Shown here: positions 1 to 6,720 of the stretch, in pieces
Layout of the letters: each line of letters starts with the position of its first letter
Position numbering within the stretch: the first letter of the stretch is position 1
Source of the DNA: Burkholderiaceae bacterium
GTDB taxonomy: Bacteria > Pseudomonadota > Gammaproteobacteria > Burkholderiales > Burkholderiaceae_C
Reading direction: 5' to 3'
DNA: 6,720 nucleotides
NCBI GenBank assembly: GCA_031256305.1
Contig: JAIRQU010000073.1
Span: 1 to 6,720 of the forward strand
Translations under genes and position numbers: made by a program
The notes under the pieces: generated by a model
Databases searched by the model: none
What the model saw: only the letters and a program-made list of their open reading frames with translations
What the model was told of the DNA's origin: nothing

Positions 1-2
1 AA

Positions 3-290
3 AAGACATTCCAAATAGAGATAAGCTTTAATCAATTTCAGAATGCACTGAGACTCGCAACATCGATGAAAATATGTAAGGCTAATTCTTCCGCAGCGGA
101 ATGTAATCCTGCCTATGTAACATCGGACGAGATAGCTCAAAATTTTGGCCAAAATTATAATAATCCTCAGGCATGGACCATTATTAGCGATAATTTTGCA
201 CAAGAAATTTACAACCCGAATTGGTTGTCTCAGCGTGCGTATGTTGGAGGAAATATGACGCGCTTTGTTAAAACATCGATTAATTTTTAG
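3..290 (+). CDS. C-terminal part of an unrecognised protein, 5' end outside window
   Basis: The frame is open from the first complete codon at base 3 to the TAG at 288-290, giving 95 visible residues. The first ATG inside it (base 66) has no Shine-Dalgarno before it, and the frame stays open upstream of it, so this is most likely the tail of a longer gene. The visible part is rich in Asn, Gln and aromatic residues, has two cysteines (in KICKAN and AAECNP), has no obvious membrane helix, and ends in RFVKTSINF. A terminal Phe with Ile at -3 and Val at -7 recalls the last strand of outer-membrane beta-barrels. A segment near the start (FNQFQNALR) also recalls late strands of TonB-dependent receptors. 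That reading is a guess; a secreted or cytoplasmic protein is equally possible. Composition is about 37% GC, far below the genes to the right, which suggests acquired DNA. Confidence 0.55.
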   Translation, partial: KTFQIEISFNQFQNALRLATSMKICKANSSAAECNPAYVTSDEIAQNFGQNYNNPQAWTIISDNFAQEIYNPNWLSQRAYVGGNMTRFVKTSINF

Positions 291-378
291 AAAGGTCTTT
301 GCTGGTAACTTGTCTGCATCATGTTGACTAATATGCACATTAAAACCAAGCACATGGCCTATCCATCTGCTTCGTGGC

Positions 379-410
379 GAGGAGCATCAATGGTCGAGGC
401 CCGCGCATGA
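379..410 (+). promoter_or_regulatory. Strong Shine-Dalgarno with a six-codon leader frame overlapping the GT-C gene start
   Basis: GAGGAG at 379-384 is the best ribosome binding site in the neighbourhood and sits five bases before an ATG at 390. That ATG opens a six-codon frame (MVEARA) ending in TGA at 408-410. The TGA overlaps the ATG at 407-409 that starts the membrane protein in another frame (an ATGA junction). Ribosomes loaded at 379-384 could translate the short frame and restart at 407. Alternatively the short frame may be chance, or the mark of a small indel that moved the original start out of frame. A weaker GAGG at 396-399 could serve ATG 407 directly. Confidence 0.4.
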
Positions 411-2137
411 TTGGGGTACGGTTATTAGCTACGCGAGGCGGGTTGTCGCATCTGTCCATCTTGAATATCATCCTACGCCATTGTGCTTTTGACACGTGTC
501 GCAAAGCGATTAACGTTTGCCTTGCGGTATGCTTGCTGACGGCGCTGGCATCGTTCTTGCTGGGGCAGGACGCCAACTGGGATCTGCGCAACTACCACCT
601 CTACAACGGTTGGGCAGCGCTGCATGGACGTTTGTCAATTGACCTGGCACCCGCGCAATTGCAAAGCTACTTCGTGCCGTGGTTGGATGCGGCCTATTAT
701 TTGTTGGTGGTCAAAGGTTCACCGATGCTGGCTGGTACCGTTCTAGGCGCGTGGCACGGACTGGCTTTTGCCACTATTGCCGCTGTTGCATGGTTGACGC
801 TGGAAGGCGACCCGCGTCGCACCTGGCTGGCTCCACTGTTGGGATTGGCGGGTTGTTGTTCAGCGGTATTTTTGGCCGAATTGGGCAATACCATGGGGGA
901 CAACACCACCGCCCCGTTTGTTATCGGAGCATTGGCGCTGACACTGCGTGCCGCCCGTACTGACGCGGCCTGTGATTGGTTGCAGGCGGGTCTTTTGCTA
1001 GGACTGGCTTTGGGCCTCAAACTGACTAACGCGCCGTATGCGCTGGGCCTTGGCCTTGCGGCGCTTACCACCCATGGCAAATGGGCGCGCCGGTGGCGCG
1101 GCGCGGTGTTGATGACTCTGGCCGCAATTGCAATGTTTGCCCTGATGGCCGGACCGTGGTTCTGGCTGGTCAACAAGCAGTTCGGTAACCCATTGTTCCC
1201 GCAGTTCAACCAATGGTTTCACTCGCCGCTTGCGTGGCCAGCACCTAATAACGATGCCAGTTGGTTGCCCAAGAATATGGGTCAAGCCTTGACATTGCCT
1301 TTGCTCATCGCGGTAAAACCGGGGTGCATCGGCGAAGCCTATCTGTATCAACCGGTCTGGGGTATCTTGTATCTACTGGCGGTGCTCGCTATCGTCAAGG
1401 CAGCGCTGTACCGCGCCGGGTACAGGTGGCGTGGTTTACCTGTCCCCAATCAATCGGCGGCGCGAATGTTGGCAGTATTCGTTGCAGTTTCGTTCGTTAT
1501 GTGGATGACGATGTTCAGCATCCACCGCTATTTGACCGTACTGGAACTAGTTGCGCCGCTGGCGCTGTGGCTGCTGATACGGCACACGTTGCCTGCGGCT
1601 TCGGCGGAGAAATGGGCTGCGTGTTTAGTTATGGCTTGTGCTGCAGCTGGGGGCCTGGGTGTAGTTATGATGATCAAGCACAATTTCTGGGGGCATGAAG
1701 GTTGGACGCGGCCTGGTTTTGCCGTTCAAGCGCCGCACATGGAACAACCGGAAACCGCCACGGTACTCATGGTGGGTGGCGAACCTCAGGCGTGGCGGAT
1801 ACCTTTTCTACCTCACCGGGCTGCGTATGTGGGTGTTGCGGGATTTTTCCCGAATTCACCCGGTTACGATGCGCGCGTGCGGCAAATCACCACGAATCGT
1901 GGCGGCTGGGTATATGCGCTATTCCCCGGTGCACAGGAGGGCGCGCCGTGCCGGTGCGTATTAAATCCTTATGTGAACCAAACGAGCGGCCAGAACCGCG
2001 CCCTGATTGCTGAATACGAAACCGAATTGCCCAAGTACGGCTGGCAACTCAAACCCGACACGTGTACGGTTCATGCCTCTTATATCGGCAAGAGCAATTA
2101 TCCTTACCACTGGTGTCAAATCGTGCCTTTGCACTGA
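407..2137 (+). CDS. Multi-spanning inner-membrane protein, probable GT-C type glycosyltransferase (DUF2029/GT87-like)
   Basis: From ATG 407 this is a 576-residue protein. A basic N-terminus leads to a first membrane helix at about 36-53. A non-cytoplasmic loop follows with acidic residues D55 and D59 inside NWDLRNYH, the position where GT-C enzymes carry catalytic or metal-binding acids. Further hydrophobic segments lie at about 107-131, 139-161, 169-182, 192-221, 233-255, 316-334, 353-372, 374-392 and 403-423. GNTMGDNT at 160-167 and HRYLTVLEL at 373-381 look like conserved spots. The last 150 residues form a soluble, probably periplasmic domain with four cysteines (C515, C517, C553, C570). 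Such proteins usually move a sugar from a polyprenyl-phosphate donor onto a glycan, lipid or protein; the substrate here is unknown. The frame can extend to GTG 374, giving 587 residues, but that codon has no Shine-Dalgarno. It converges on ygiQ with 28 bases between stops. Confidence in the coding call is high; the enzyme class is inferred from topology and the early acidic motif. Confidence 0.85.
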   Translation: MIGVRLLATRGGLSHLSILNIILRHCAFDTCRKAINVCLAVCLLTALASFLLGQDANWDLRNYHLYNGWAALHGRLSIDLAPAQLQSYFVPWLDAAYYLLVVKGSPMLAGTVLGAWHGLAFATIAAVAWLTLEGDPRRTWLAPLLGLAGCCSAVFLAELGNTMGDNTTAPFVIGALALTLRAARTDAACDWLQAGLLLGLALGLKLTNAPYALGLGLAALTTHGKWARRWRGAVLMTLAAIAMFALMAGPWFWLVNKQFGNPLFPQFNQWFHSPLAWPAPNNDASWLPKNMGQALTLPLLIAVKPGCIGEAYLYQPVWGILYLLAVLAIVKAALYRAGYRWRGLPVPNQSAARMLAVFVAVSFVMWMTMFSIHRYLTVLELVAPLALWLLIRHTLPAASAEKWAACLVMACAAAGGLGVVMMIKHNFWGHEGWTRPGFAVQAPHMEQPETATVLMVGGEPQAWRIPFLPHRAAYVGVAGFFPNSPGYDARVRQITTNRGGWVYALFPGAQEGAPCRCVLNPYVNQTSGQNRALIAEYETELPKYGWQLKPDTCTVHASYIGKSNYPYHWCQIVPLH

Positions 2138-2165
2138 TCGTTCCCGCGGTGATGCGTGCGATGGT

Positions 2166-4385
2166 TTATGGGCTTGAAGCGGCGCGGCTTGTCTTGCCCG
2201 GCGGGGTCGAATTTTTGCGCCGGGCATTCTGATAGCCGCCGTTGACGGTTGGCTGCCAGGCCGGGATCAAGTGCTGTTTGCCGTTGCCGATCAGATCGGC
2301 GCGGCCCATGCGCTTGAGCGCCTCGCGCAGCAGCGGCCAGTTGGCCGGGTCGTGCCAGCGCAGAAAGGCCTTGTGCAAGCGGCGGCGGCGCTCGCCGCGC
2401 GCCACGTCCACGCGCTGCGTGCGCTCGTCGCGGTGGATGCCCGCCAGCGTGTTCAGGCCGGTGTGGTACATGGCGCTGGCGCTGGCCATCGGGCTGGGGT
2501 AGAAGGTCTGCACCTGATCGACGCGCAGGCCGTTGCGCTTGAGCCAGAGCGCCAGTTGGAGCATGTCCTGGTCGGTGGCGCCGGGGTGCGCGGCGATGAA
2601 GTACGGGATCAGGTATTGCTCCTTGCCCGCGGCCCGGCTGGACTGGTCGAACAGCGCCTTGAAGCGGTCGTAGGCGGCAATGCCCGGCTTCATCATCTTG
2701 GACAGCGGCCCGGCCTCGGTGTGTTCGGGCGCGATTTTGAGGTAGCCGCCGACGTGGTGCGCGGTCAGTTCGCGCACATATTCGGGCGAGCGCACCGCCA
2801 GGTCGTAGCGCAGGCCCGAACCGATCAGGATTTTCTTGATGCCCGGCAGCTTGCGCGCGTGGCGGTACAGCGCGATCAGCGGCCCGTGGTCGGTACCCAG
2901 GTTGCTGCAAATATCGGGATAGACGCAACTGGGCTTGCGGCACACCGCCTCGATGGTGCGGTTCTTGCAGCCCAGGCGGTACATGTTGGCCGTTGGCCCG
3001 CCCAGGTCGCTGATGACGCCGGTAAAGCCGGTCACGCGGTCGCGGATGGCCTCGATTTCGGCGAGGATCGACGCCTCGCTGCGGCTCTGGATGATGCGGC
3101 CTTCGTGCTCGGTGATGGAGCAAAAGGTGCAACCGCCAAAGCACCCGCGCATGATGTTGACGGAAAAGCGGATCATCTCCCAGGCCGGAATCTTGGTCGC
3201 GCCATCGTGCCGCCCGCGCGCGTCGGCATAGGCGGGATGTGGGCTGCGCGCATACGGCAGGCCGAACACCCAGTCGATTTCCGCCGTGCTCAAGGGGATG
3301 GGCGGCGGGTTGATCCACACGTCGCGCGCCGCTTGGCCCTGACCTTGACTGCTGCCCTGCGCCTGCACCAGCGCGCGGGCGTTGCCAGGGTTGGTTTCCT
3401 GATGCAGCACGCGGCTGGCGTGGGCATAGAGCACCGGGTCGCGCTTGACCTGTTCGTAGCCGGGCAGGCGGATTACGGTGCGGCTGCGTTCAGGCCGCAC
3501 TTGCGGCTGCGTTTGCGGTTGGGCGGCCGGGCCGGGCATGAAGGCAATGGGCGCTTCATCATCCGCCCTGCGCGCGCCGGGCTGGTACGGGTTTACTGGC
3601 GGCCCGGCGCGACCGGGCCGATCAACTTCGGTCGAGTCGATTTCAATCCATTCACGCGCCCAAGCGTCATCGGCGCGCCGCACGAAGGCGGTGCCGCGCA
3701 CGTCGGTGATCTGCGTTACCGGCTCACGCCGCGCCAGGCGGTGCGCCACTTCGACCAGCGCACGTTCGGCGTTGCCGTAGAGCAGCAGGTCGCACTTGCT
3801 GTCGGCCACGATGGAGCGGCGCACCGTATCGCTCCAGTAGTCGTAGTGCGCAATACGGCGCAGGCTGCCTTCGATGCCGCCGAGGAGCACCGGCACGTCC
3901 TTGAAAGCCTCGCGGCAACGCTGGCAATAGACGATGGCCGCGCGATCCGGCCGCCGCCCCGCTTGGCCGCCGGGGGTGTAGGCGTCATCGCTGCGGATCT
4001 TGCGCTCGGCGGTGTAGCGGTTAATCATGGAATCCATGTTGCCCGCCGTCACGCCCCAGAACAGATTGGGTTTGCCCAAGGCGCGGAATGCTTCGGCGCT
4101 GGTCCAGCCGGGCTGCGCGATGATGCCCACGCGAAAGCCCTGTCCTTCCAGCACGCGACCAATAACCGCCATGCCAAAGCTCGGATGGTCAACGTAGGCG
4201 TCACCCGTGACCAGCACCACGTCGCAACTGTCCCAGCCCAGTTGCTCCATTTCGGCGCGGCTCATGGGCAGAAACGGCGCGACACCCAAACGCCTAGCCC
4301 AGAAGGGCTTGTAGCCGGTCAGCGGTCTGGGCGGCGCGTTTGCCGCGCCCGCTGGCGCTGGACGCCCGGCAACGGGCGGCGCCAT
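2166..4385 (-). CDS. ygiQ: YgiQ family radical SAM protein
   Basis: This 739-residue protein matches the YgiQ family along its length and has about the length I recall for the E. coli protein. The N-terminal family domain (about 20-370) includes [54 protein letters not shown] and [20 protein letters not shown]. The radical SAM core begins near 400 with CFGGCTFC, a C-x3-C-x2-C motif at C415, C419 and C422 that should bind the 4Fe-4S cluster which cleaves S-adenosylmethionine. A second group of cysteines follows at C473, C482, C487 and C493. The C-terminal part (about 600-710) resembles the DUF3362 region, with [20 protein letters not shown], and ends in a basic tail. A Gln/Pro-rich linker lies at about 284-302 and a Gly/Gln stretch at 342-353. 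The frame extends 24 codons upstream to a GTG inside the neighbouring gene, but ATG 4385 overlaps that gene's stop in TGATG and gives the normal length. The substrate of YgiQ is not known to me. Confidence 0.96.
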   Translation of the reverse strand: MAPPVAGRPAPAGAANAPPRPLTGYKPFWARRLGVAPFLPMSRAEMEQLGWDSCDVVLVTGDAYVDHPSFGMAVIGRVLEGQGFRVGIIAQPGWTSAEAFRALGKPNLFWGVTAGNMDSMINRYTAERKIRSDDAYTPGGQAGRRPDRAAIVYCQRCREAFKDVPVLLGGIEGSLRRIAHYDYWSDTVRRSIVADSKCDLLLYGNAERALVEVAHRLARREPVTQITDVRGTAFVRRADDAWAREWIEIDSTEVDRPGRAGPPVNPYQPGARRADDEAPIAFMPGPAAQPQTQPQVRPERSRTVIRLPGYEQVKRDPVLYAHASRVLHQETNPGNARALVQAQGSSQGQGQAARDVWINPPPIPLSTAEIDWVFGLPYARSPHPAYADARGRHDGATKIPAWEMIRFSVNIMRGCFGGCTFCSITEHEGRIIQSRSEASILAEIEAIRDRVTGFTGVISDLGGPTANMYRLGCKNRTIEAVCRKPSCVYPDICSNLGTDHGPLIALYRHARKLPGIKKILIGSGLRYDLAVRSPEYVRELTAHHVGGYLKIAPEHTEAGPLSKMMKPGIAAYDRFKALFDQSSRAAGKEQYLIPYFIAAHPGATDQDMLQLALWLKRNGLRVDQVQTFYPSPMASASAMYHTGLNTLAGIHRDERTQRVDVARGERRRRLHKAFLRWHDPANWPLLREALKRMGRADLIGNGKQHLIPAWQPTVNGGYQNARRKNSTPPGKTSRAASSP
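2195..2226. repeat. GC-rich inverted repeat in the 3' end of ygiQ, just past the GT-C gene stop
   Basis: Perfect nine-base arms TGCCCGGCG (2195-2203) and CGCCGGGCA (2218-2226) flank a 14-base loop that contains a T5 run. The structure lies about 58 bases past the stop of the plus-strand membrane gene and within the last 20 codons of ygiQ. A stable hairpin here could slow or end plus-strand readthrough, but no T-tract follows either arm, so a classical intrinsic terminator is not supported. It may simply reflect high GC coding sequence. Confidence 0.3.
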
Positions 4386-5095
4386 CAATACACCACTTGA
4401 AGCTGTCCGCGTATCTCGCCGCCCGGATAGTTCACCGTGCTGATATTGACGTACCACAGCCCGCCCACCAAGTCGGTGGCCTGCTCTGGGGTGAGCGTGG
4501 CGCGGCCGTCATAAGTCGGGCCGAACGGCCCCGGCCAGATCAGCGTGGGCGGGCCGTCCTGCCCTTGCGCCGCCGGGCCGTGGAAACGGATCGCCGTAAT
4601 CGGGCTGGAAAGATTCGTCCACTGGGCTTTCCAGCGCAACAGGCGCGTGCCGGGGTTATAGACCAAGTCGATTTGCGCCATGGCGCCGCTGGACGTGGGT
4701 TGCGTCTCGCTCGCGCCATCCGGGCGCGTGGTCAACGTGACCAGTTGCGCGTTACCGGGCGCGCCGTCCCCGTCAGGGGGCGTATTGGCCACGGGTTCAT
4801 CACCGGGCGGGACACTGCTGGCGGGCGCGCCGTTGTCCGCGCTGCCCGGCGGCGGCAGCGGCTGCGTGACCGTGCCTTCCGGCGCGACAGGCATCGTTTG
4901 CACGGGCGGCGCGGGCAGCGGCGGAGCGTATTGCGGCGCGGGCGCGGCTGACGCGCCGCCCGGCATCTGTACCTGTGGCGCGTCGGTGTCCGGCCCCAGA
5001 TCGACCGTTGCGCATCCGGTCAGAGCGCACGCGGTCAATGCGACAGCCGCAGCCCCTTTAAGCGCGATCCCAATGCAATGCTCGGAAGTTTTCAT
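4385..5095 (-). CDS. Lipoprotein with C-terminal CHRD domain
   Basis: From ATG 5095 the product is 236 residues. A signal peptide with a basic N-terminus and hydrophobic core ends in the lipobox LTGC, so C28 should be lipidated. Ala follows the cysteine rather than Asp, which favours sorting to the outer membrane. Residues 40-115 are a Pro/Ala/Gly-rich, probably disordered linker. Residues about 118-236 look like a CHRD domain: a beta-rich repeat with [48 protein letters not shown], the last being the family's signature ending. The domain occurs in chordin and in many exported bacterial proteins; its bacterial role is not settled, and binding of a partner is a guess. The stop overlaps the start of ygiQ by one base. 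Upstream in-frame ATGs at 5143 and 5140 would add a second hydrophobic stretch before the signal peptide, so I prefer 5095, although no clear Shine-Dalgarno precedes it. Confidence 0.88.
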   Translation of the reverse strand: MKTSEHCIGIALKGAAAVALTACALTGCATVDLGPDTDAPQVQMPGGASAAPAPQYAPPLPAPPVQTMPVAPEGTVTQPLPPPGSADNGAPASSVPPGDEPVANTPPDGDGAPGNAQLVTLTTRPDGASETQPTSSGAMAQIDLVYNPGTRLLRWKAQWTNLSSPITAIRFHGPAAQGQDGPPTLIWPGPFGPTYDGRATLTPEQATDLVGGLWYVNISTVNYPGGEIRGQLQVVY

Positions 5096-5191
5096 AATTA
5101 ACAAAGGTATCACAGAAGTGATGACTATAACTTGACGCATCATCCCATTGACATGGCCGGTGGCGTTGACGGCCTAGTTTACGCGGTTGGA
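5096..5191 (-). promoter_or_regulatory. Intergenic gap with probable promoter for the CHRD lipoprotein and ygiQ
   Basis: This gap separates the EamA gene stop from the CHRD gene start. The part nearest the CHRD gene (about 5090-5133) is much more AT-rich than its surroundings, as expected for a promoter. On the minus strand, TATAGT (complement of 5114-5119) is a fair -10 candidate and would place a transcript start about a dozen bases before ATG 5095. I see no convincing -35 at 17 bases upstream (GTCAAT there is poor). No strong terminator for the upstream unit is visible in the rest of the gap. Confidence 0.3.
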
Positions 5192-6118
5192 TTATCTGCG
5201 CGCGTCAAAAAACCGCCGCAGCGTTACCCGCCATGAACCGGGCACGCCCATGAGCGCCAGCGCCAGCAGGATCAGCGCAATGCCGCCGCTTTCGGCCAGG
5301 CCGGGCCGCTCGCCCAGCAGCCACAAGGCCCACAGCACGCTCATGACCGGAATCGTCAGGGTCGAAAGCCCGGCCATGCCGGCGGGCAGCGCGCGCAGGA
5401 TAAACAGCCATAAGCTCCAGCCCAGCGCGGTAGCCGGCAAGGCGTTGTAGCCCAGCGCCAGCAGCATGGCCGGCGACCAGATGATCGGCGTCTTGTGGGT
5501 AGCGATGGCCAGCGCCGACAGCACGGCCGCGCCCGCGGCCATTTGCCAGGTCACCAGGCTCAAAAAATCGATGCTCTGATGCCGGAACGCCTGTTTGGCC
5601 ACCACCGACCCGGCGGCCCACGATGCGCCCGCAGCGACGGCGAGCAGTGAACTGAGCAGCGTTCCGCGCCAGTGCCATGGTTCGATGATCAGCGCCAGGC
5701 CTAACGCCGCGATACCCGTGGCGATGTATTGCGGCAGGCGCGGTTTTTCGCCCAGAAACAGCGCCGCCAGCGCCATCACCCAGAACGGCATGGTATAGAC
5801 CAGCACCGCCGTCTTGCCCGCGCCGCCGGCGATCAGCGCCAGTTGTGAAAACCCGGTCATGCCCGCCGCTTGCAGCACGCCCACACCCAGCACGGGCCGC
5901 CACGGCGGCGGCTTGAGCGAGCGTCCCGTCAGCGGCAGCATGACCAGCAGCAGCGCCGCGCCGCACACGCAGCGCAGGGCGGCGAAATCAAGCGCCCCCG
6001 CGTAGCGCAGTACCGCCTTGGTGACGATCCAGTTGTAGCTCCAGATCAGCGACAGCGCCGCCAGCGCCAGCACGGCCAGGCGCTGGGTTTTGGCGTCGCG
6101 CGGCGGCGGCAAGGGCAT
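5192..6118 (-). CDS. EamA/DMT family transporter
   Basis: From ATG 6118 the product is 308 residues, typical for this inner-membrane family of ten-helix carriers made of two EamA repeats of five helices. The first repeat starts with LAALSLIWSYNWIVTKAVLR (20-38) and ends after FLGEKPRLPQ (121-130). The second runs from about 152 to 292 and carries the matching WLLGERPGLAES (266-277) before its last helix. The C-terminus is basic and cytoplasmic (RRFFDARR). Family members export amino acids, nucleotides, polyamines or other metabolites, often by proton exchange; the substrate cannot be read here. A TTG one codon upstream (6121) is in frame but less likely. The gene starts 26 bases after the leuB stop on the same strand and probably shares its transcript, so an amino-acid or related metabolite is conceivable but unproven. 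No strong Shine-Dalgarno is seen (GGACAG is too distant). Confidence 0.9.
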   Translation of the reverse strand: MPLPPPRDAKTQRLAVLALAALSLIWSYNWIVTKAVLRYAGALDFAALRCVCGAALLLVMLPLTGRSLKPPPWRPVLGVGVLQAAGMTGFSQLALIAGGAGKTAVLVYTMPFWVMALAALFLGEKPRLPQYIATGIAALGLALIIEPWHWRGTLLSSLLAVAAGASWAAGSVVAKQAFRHQSIDFLSLVTWQMAAGAAVLSALAIATHKTPIIWSPAMLLALGYNALPATALGWSLWLFILRALPAGMAGLSTLTIPVMSVLWALWLLGERPGLAESGGIALILLALALMGVPGSWRVTLRRFFDARR

Positions 6119-6144
6119 CAATTCGGTTTTCTGTCCAGCCGCCT

Positions 6145-6720
6145 TTAGCCCAGCGCCTTGACCACCGCATCGCCCATCGCGCGGGTGCCGACCTTGGTCG
6201 CGCCTTCGCTCCAGATGTCGGGCGTGCGCAGGCCCTGGGCCAGCACTTGCCTGACGGCGCGCTCAATCCGCTGGGCCGCCTCTTCCAGCCCGAAGGAGTA
6301 GCGCAGCATCATGGCCGCCGAGAGTATGGTGGCCAGCGGATTGGCCAAGCCCTGCCCGGCGATGTCCGGCGCGCTGCCGTGGCAGGGTTCGTACAGGCCC
6401 TTGTTGTTTTCATCCAGCGAGGCCGAGGGCAACATGCCGATTGAGCCGGTAAGCATGGCCGCCTCGTCCGAGAGAATGTCGCCGAACATGTTGCCCGTGA
6501 CCACCACGTCGAACTGCCGGGGTGCGCGCACCAGTTGCATGGCGGCGTTGTCCACCAGCATGTGCGTCAGCGCCACGTCCGGGTACTCGCGCGCCAGTTC
6601 GATCATCACGTCGCGCCAGAGTTGAGTGGTCTCCAGCACGTTCATCTTGTCCACCGAGCACAGTTTCTTGTTGCGCTTGCGCGCTGCCTCGAACGCCACG
6701 CGCCCGATGCGGCGGATTTC
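6145..6720 (-). CDS. leuB: 3-isopropylmalate dehydrogenase, C-terminal part, 5' end outside window
   Basis: The visible 191 codons are the C-terminal half of LeuB, a cytoplasmic enzyme that oxidises and decarboxylates (2R,3S)-3-isopropylmalate with NAD+ in leucine biosynthesis. The frame runs open to the window edge, so the first half (about 165 residues by family length) lies beyond it. Counting from the first visible residue, SVDKMNVLE carries the catalytic Lys (K25). D57 in HMLVDNAAM and D81 and D85 in [10 protein letters not shown] are the metal and substrate ligands; their spacings (32, 24 and 4) match those I recall for E. coli K195, D227, D251 and D255. [18 protein letters not shown] is the NAD-binding loop, of the NAD-using rather than the NADP-using isocitrate dehydrogenase type. 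The C-terminus [10 protein letters not shown] is complete. Tartrate or other beta-decarboxylating dehydrogenases are relatives, but the match to LeuB is close. Confidence 0.96.
   Translation of the reverse strand, partial: EIRRIGRVAFEAARKRNKKLCSVDKMNVLETTQLWRDVMIELAREYPDVALTHMLVDNAAMQLVRAPRQFDVVVTGNMFGDILSDEAAMLTGSIGMLPSASLDENNKGLYEPCHGSAPDIAGQGLANPLATILSAAMMLRYSFGLEEAAQRIERAVRQVLAQGLRTPDIWSEGATKVGTRAMGDAVVKALG

Noticed and set aside
324..352. Possible promoter TTGACT before the GT-C gene
   Set aside because: TTGACT at 324-329 is a fair -35, but the sequence 17 bases on is not a -10 and TAAAAC at 341 is too close.
2116..3318. A 400-codon minus-strand frame overlapping ygiQ in another phase
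   Set aside because: It is Arg/Pro/His-rich with no domain, lies wholly within ygiQ and its 3' junction, and is a frame shadow.
2271..4400. A 709-codon open frame on the plus strand opposite ygiQ
   Set aside because: It mirrors ygiQ almost exactly. The product is rich in Ala, Arg, Gly, His and Val with no recognisable domain, as expected when a GC-rich gene with GC-rich third positions is read on the opposite strand. The YgiQ reading has clear family motifs throughout.
4680..5135. A plus-strand open frame opposite the CHRD lipoprotein
   Set aside because: The Gly/Ser/Pro-rich product is the antisense of the Pro-rich linker, while the minus-strand frame has a lipobox and a CHRD domain.
5096..5143. 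Upstream starts (5143, 5140) for the CHRD lipoprotein
   Set aside because: They would put an extra hydrophobic stretch before a complete lipoprotein signal peptide and would run through the AT-rich probable promoter.
5155..5174. Five-base-stem inverted repeat (GGCCG/CGGCC) after the EamA gene
   Set aside because: The stem is short, the loop is ten bases, and no T-tract follows on the minus strand, so a terminator is not supported.
5205..5966. A 253-codon minus-strand frame inside the EamA gene
   Set aside because: Its composition is typical of a shifted frame, and the EamA frame shows both repeats and the expected membrane helices.

Overview
The window looks like a piece of a GC-rich proteobacterial chromosome. 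A betaproteobacterium of the Burkholderiales type is my best guess, inferred from the style of LeuB and YgiQ and from the high GC of the right-hand three quarters; no rRNA or other marker fixes the lineage. Two compositional zones meet here. Bases 1-290 are AT-rich (about 37% GC by hand count). The membrane-protein gene at 407-2137 is visibly less GC-rich than the minus-strand genes that fill the rest.

Layout, left to right. Bases 3-290 (+) are the 3' end of a protein-coding frame whose start lies outside the window; I do not recognise it with confidence. After a short non-coding gap, 407-2137 (+) encodes a multi-spanning inner-membrane protein resembling GT-C type, lipid-linked-sugar-dependent glycosyltransferases (DUF2029/GT87-like). 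Its start region holds a strong Shine-Dalgarno and a six-codon open frame. This gene converges, with 28 bases between stop codons, on a minus-strand block. Read in the direction of transcription, that block is leuB (6720-6145, 5' end outside the window), an EamA/DMT-family transporter (6118-5192), a lipoprotein with a CHRD domain (5095-4385), and the radical SAM protein YgiQ (4385-2166).

The minus-strand genes probably form two transcription units. leuB and the EamA gene are 26 bases apart and probably co-transcribed. The CHRD lipoprotein and ygiQ overlap in a TGATG junction and are probably translationally coupled. A 96-base gap with an AT-rich stretch separates the pairs and probably holds a promoter. 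LeuB is a leucine biosynthesis enzyme; the transporter may move an amino acid or other metabolite, but its substrate cannot be read from sequence. The roles of the CHRD lipoprotein and YgiQ are not established.

I found no tRNA, rRNA, CRISPR array, insertion sequence or phage gene. I see no clear new multi-gene system. The points most worth checking are the compositional boundary at the left, the ambiguous start of the GT-C protein, the overlapping CHRD/ygiQ pair, and the second cysteine cluster in YgiQ.
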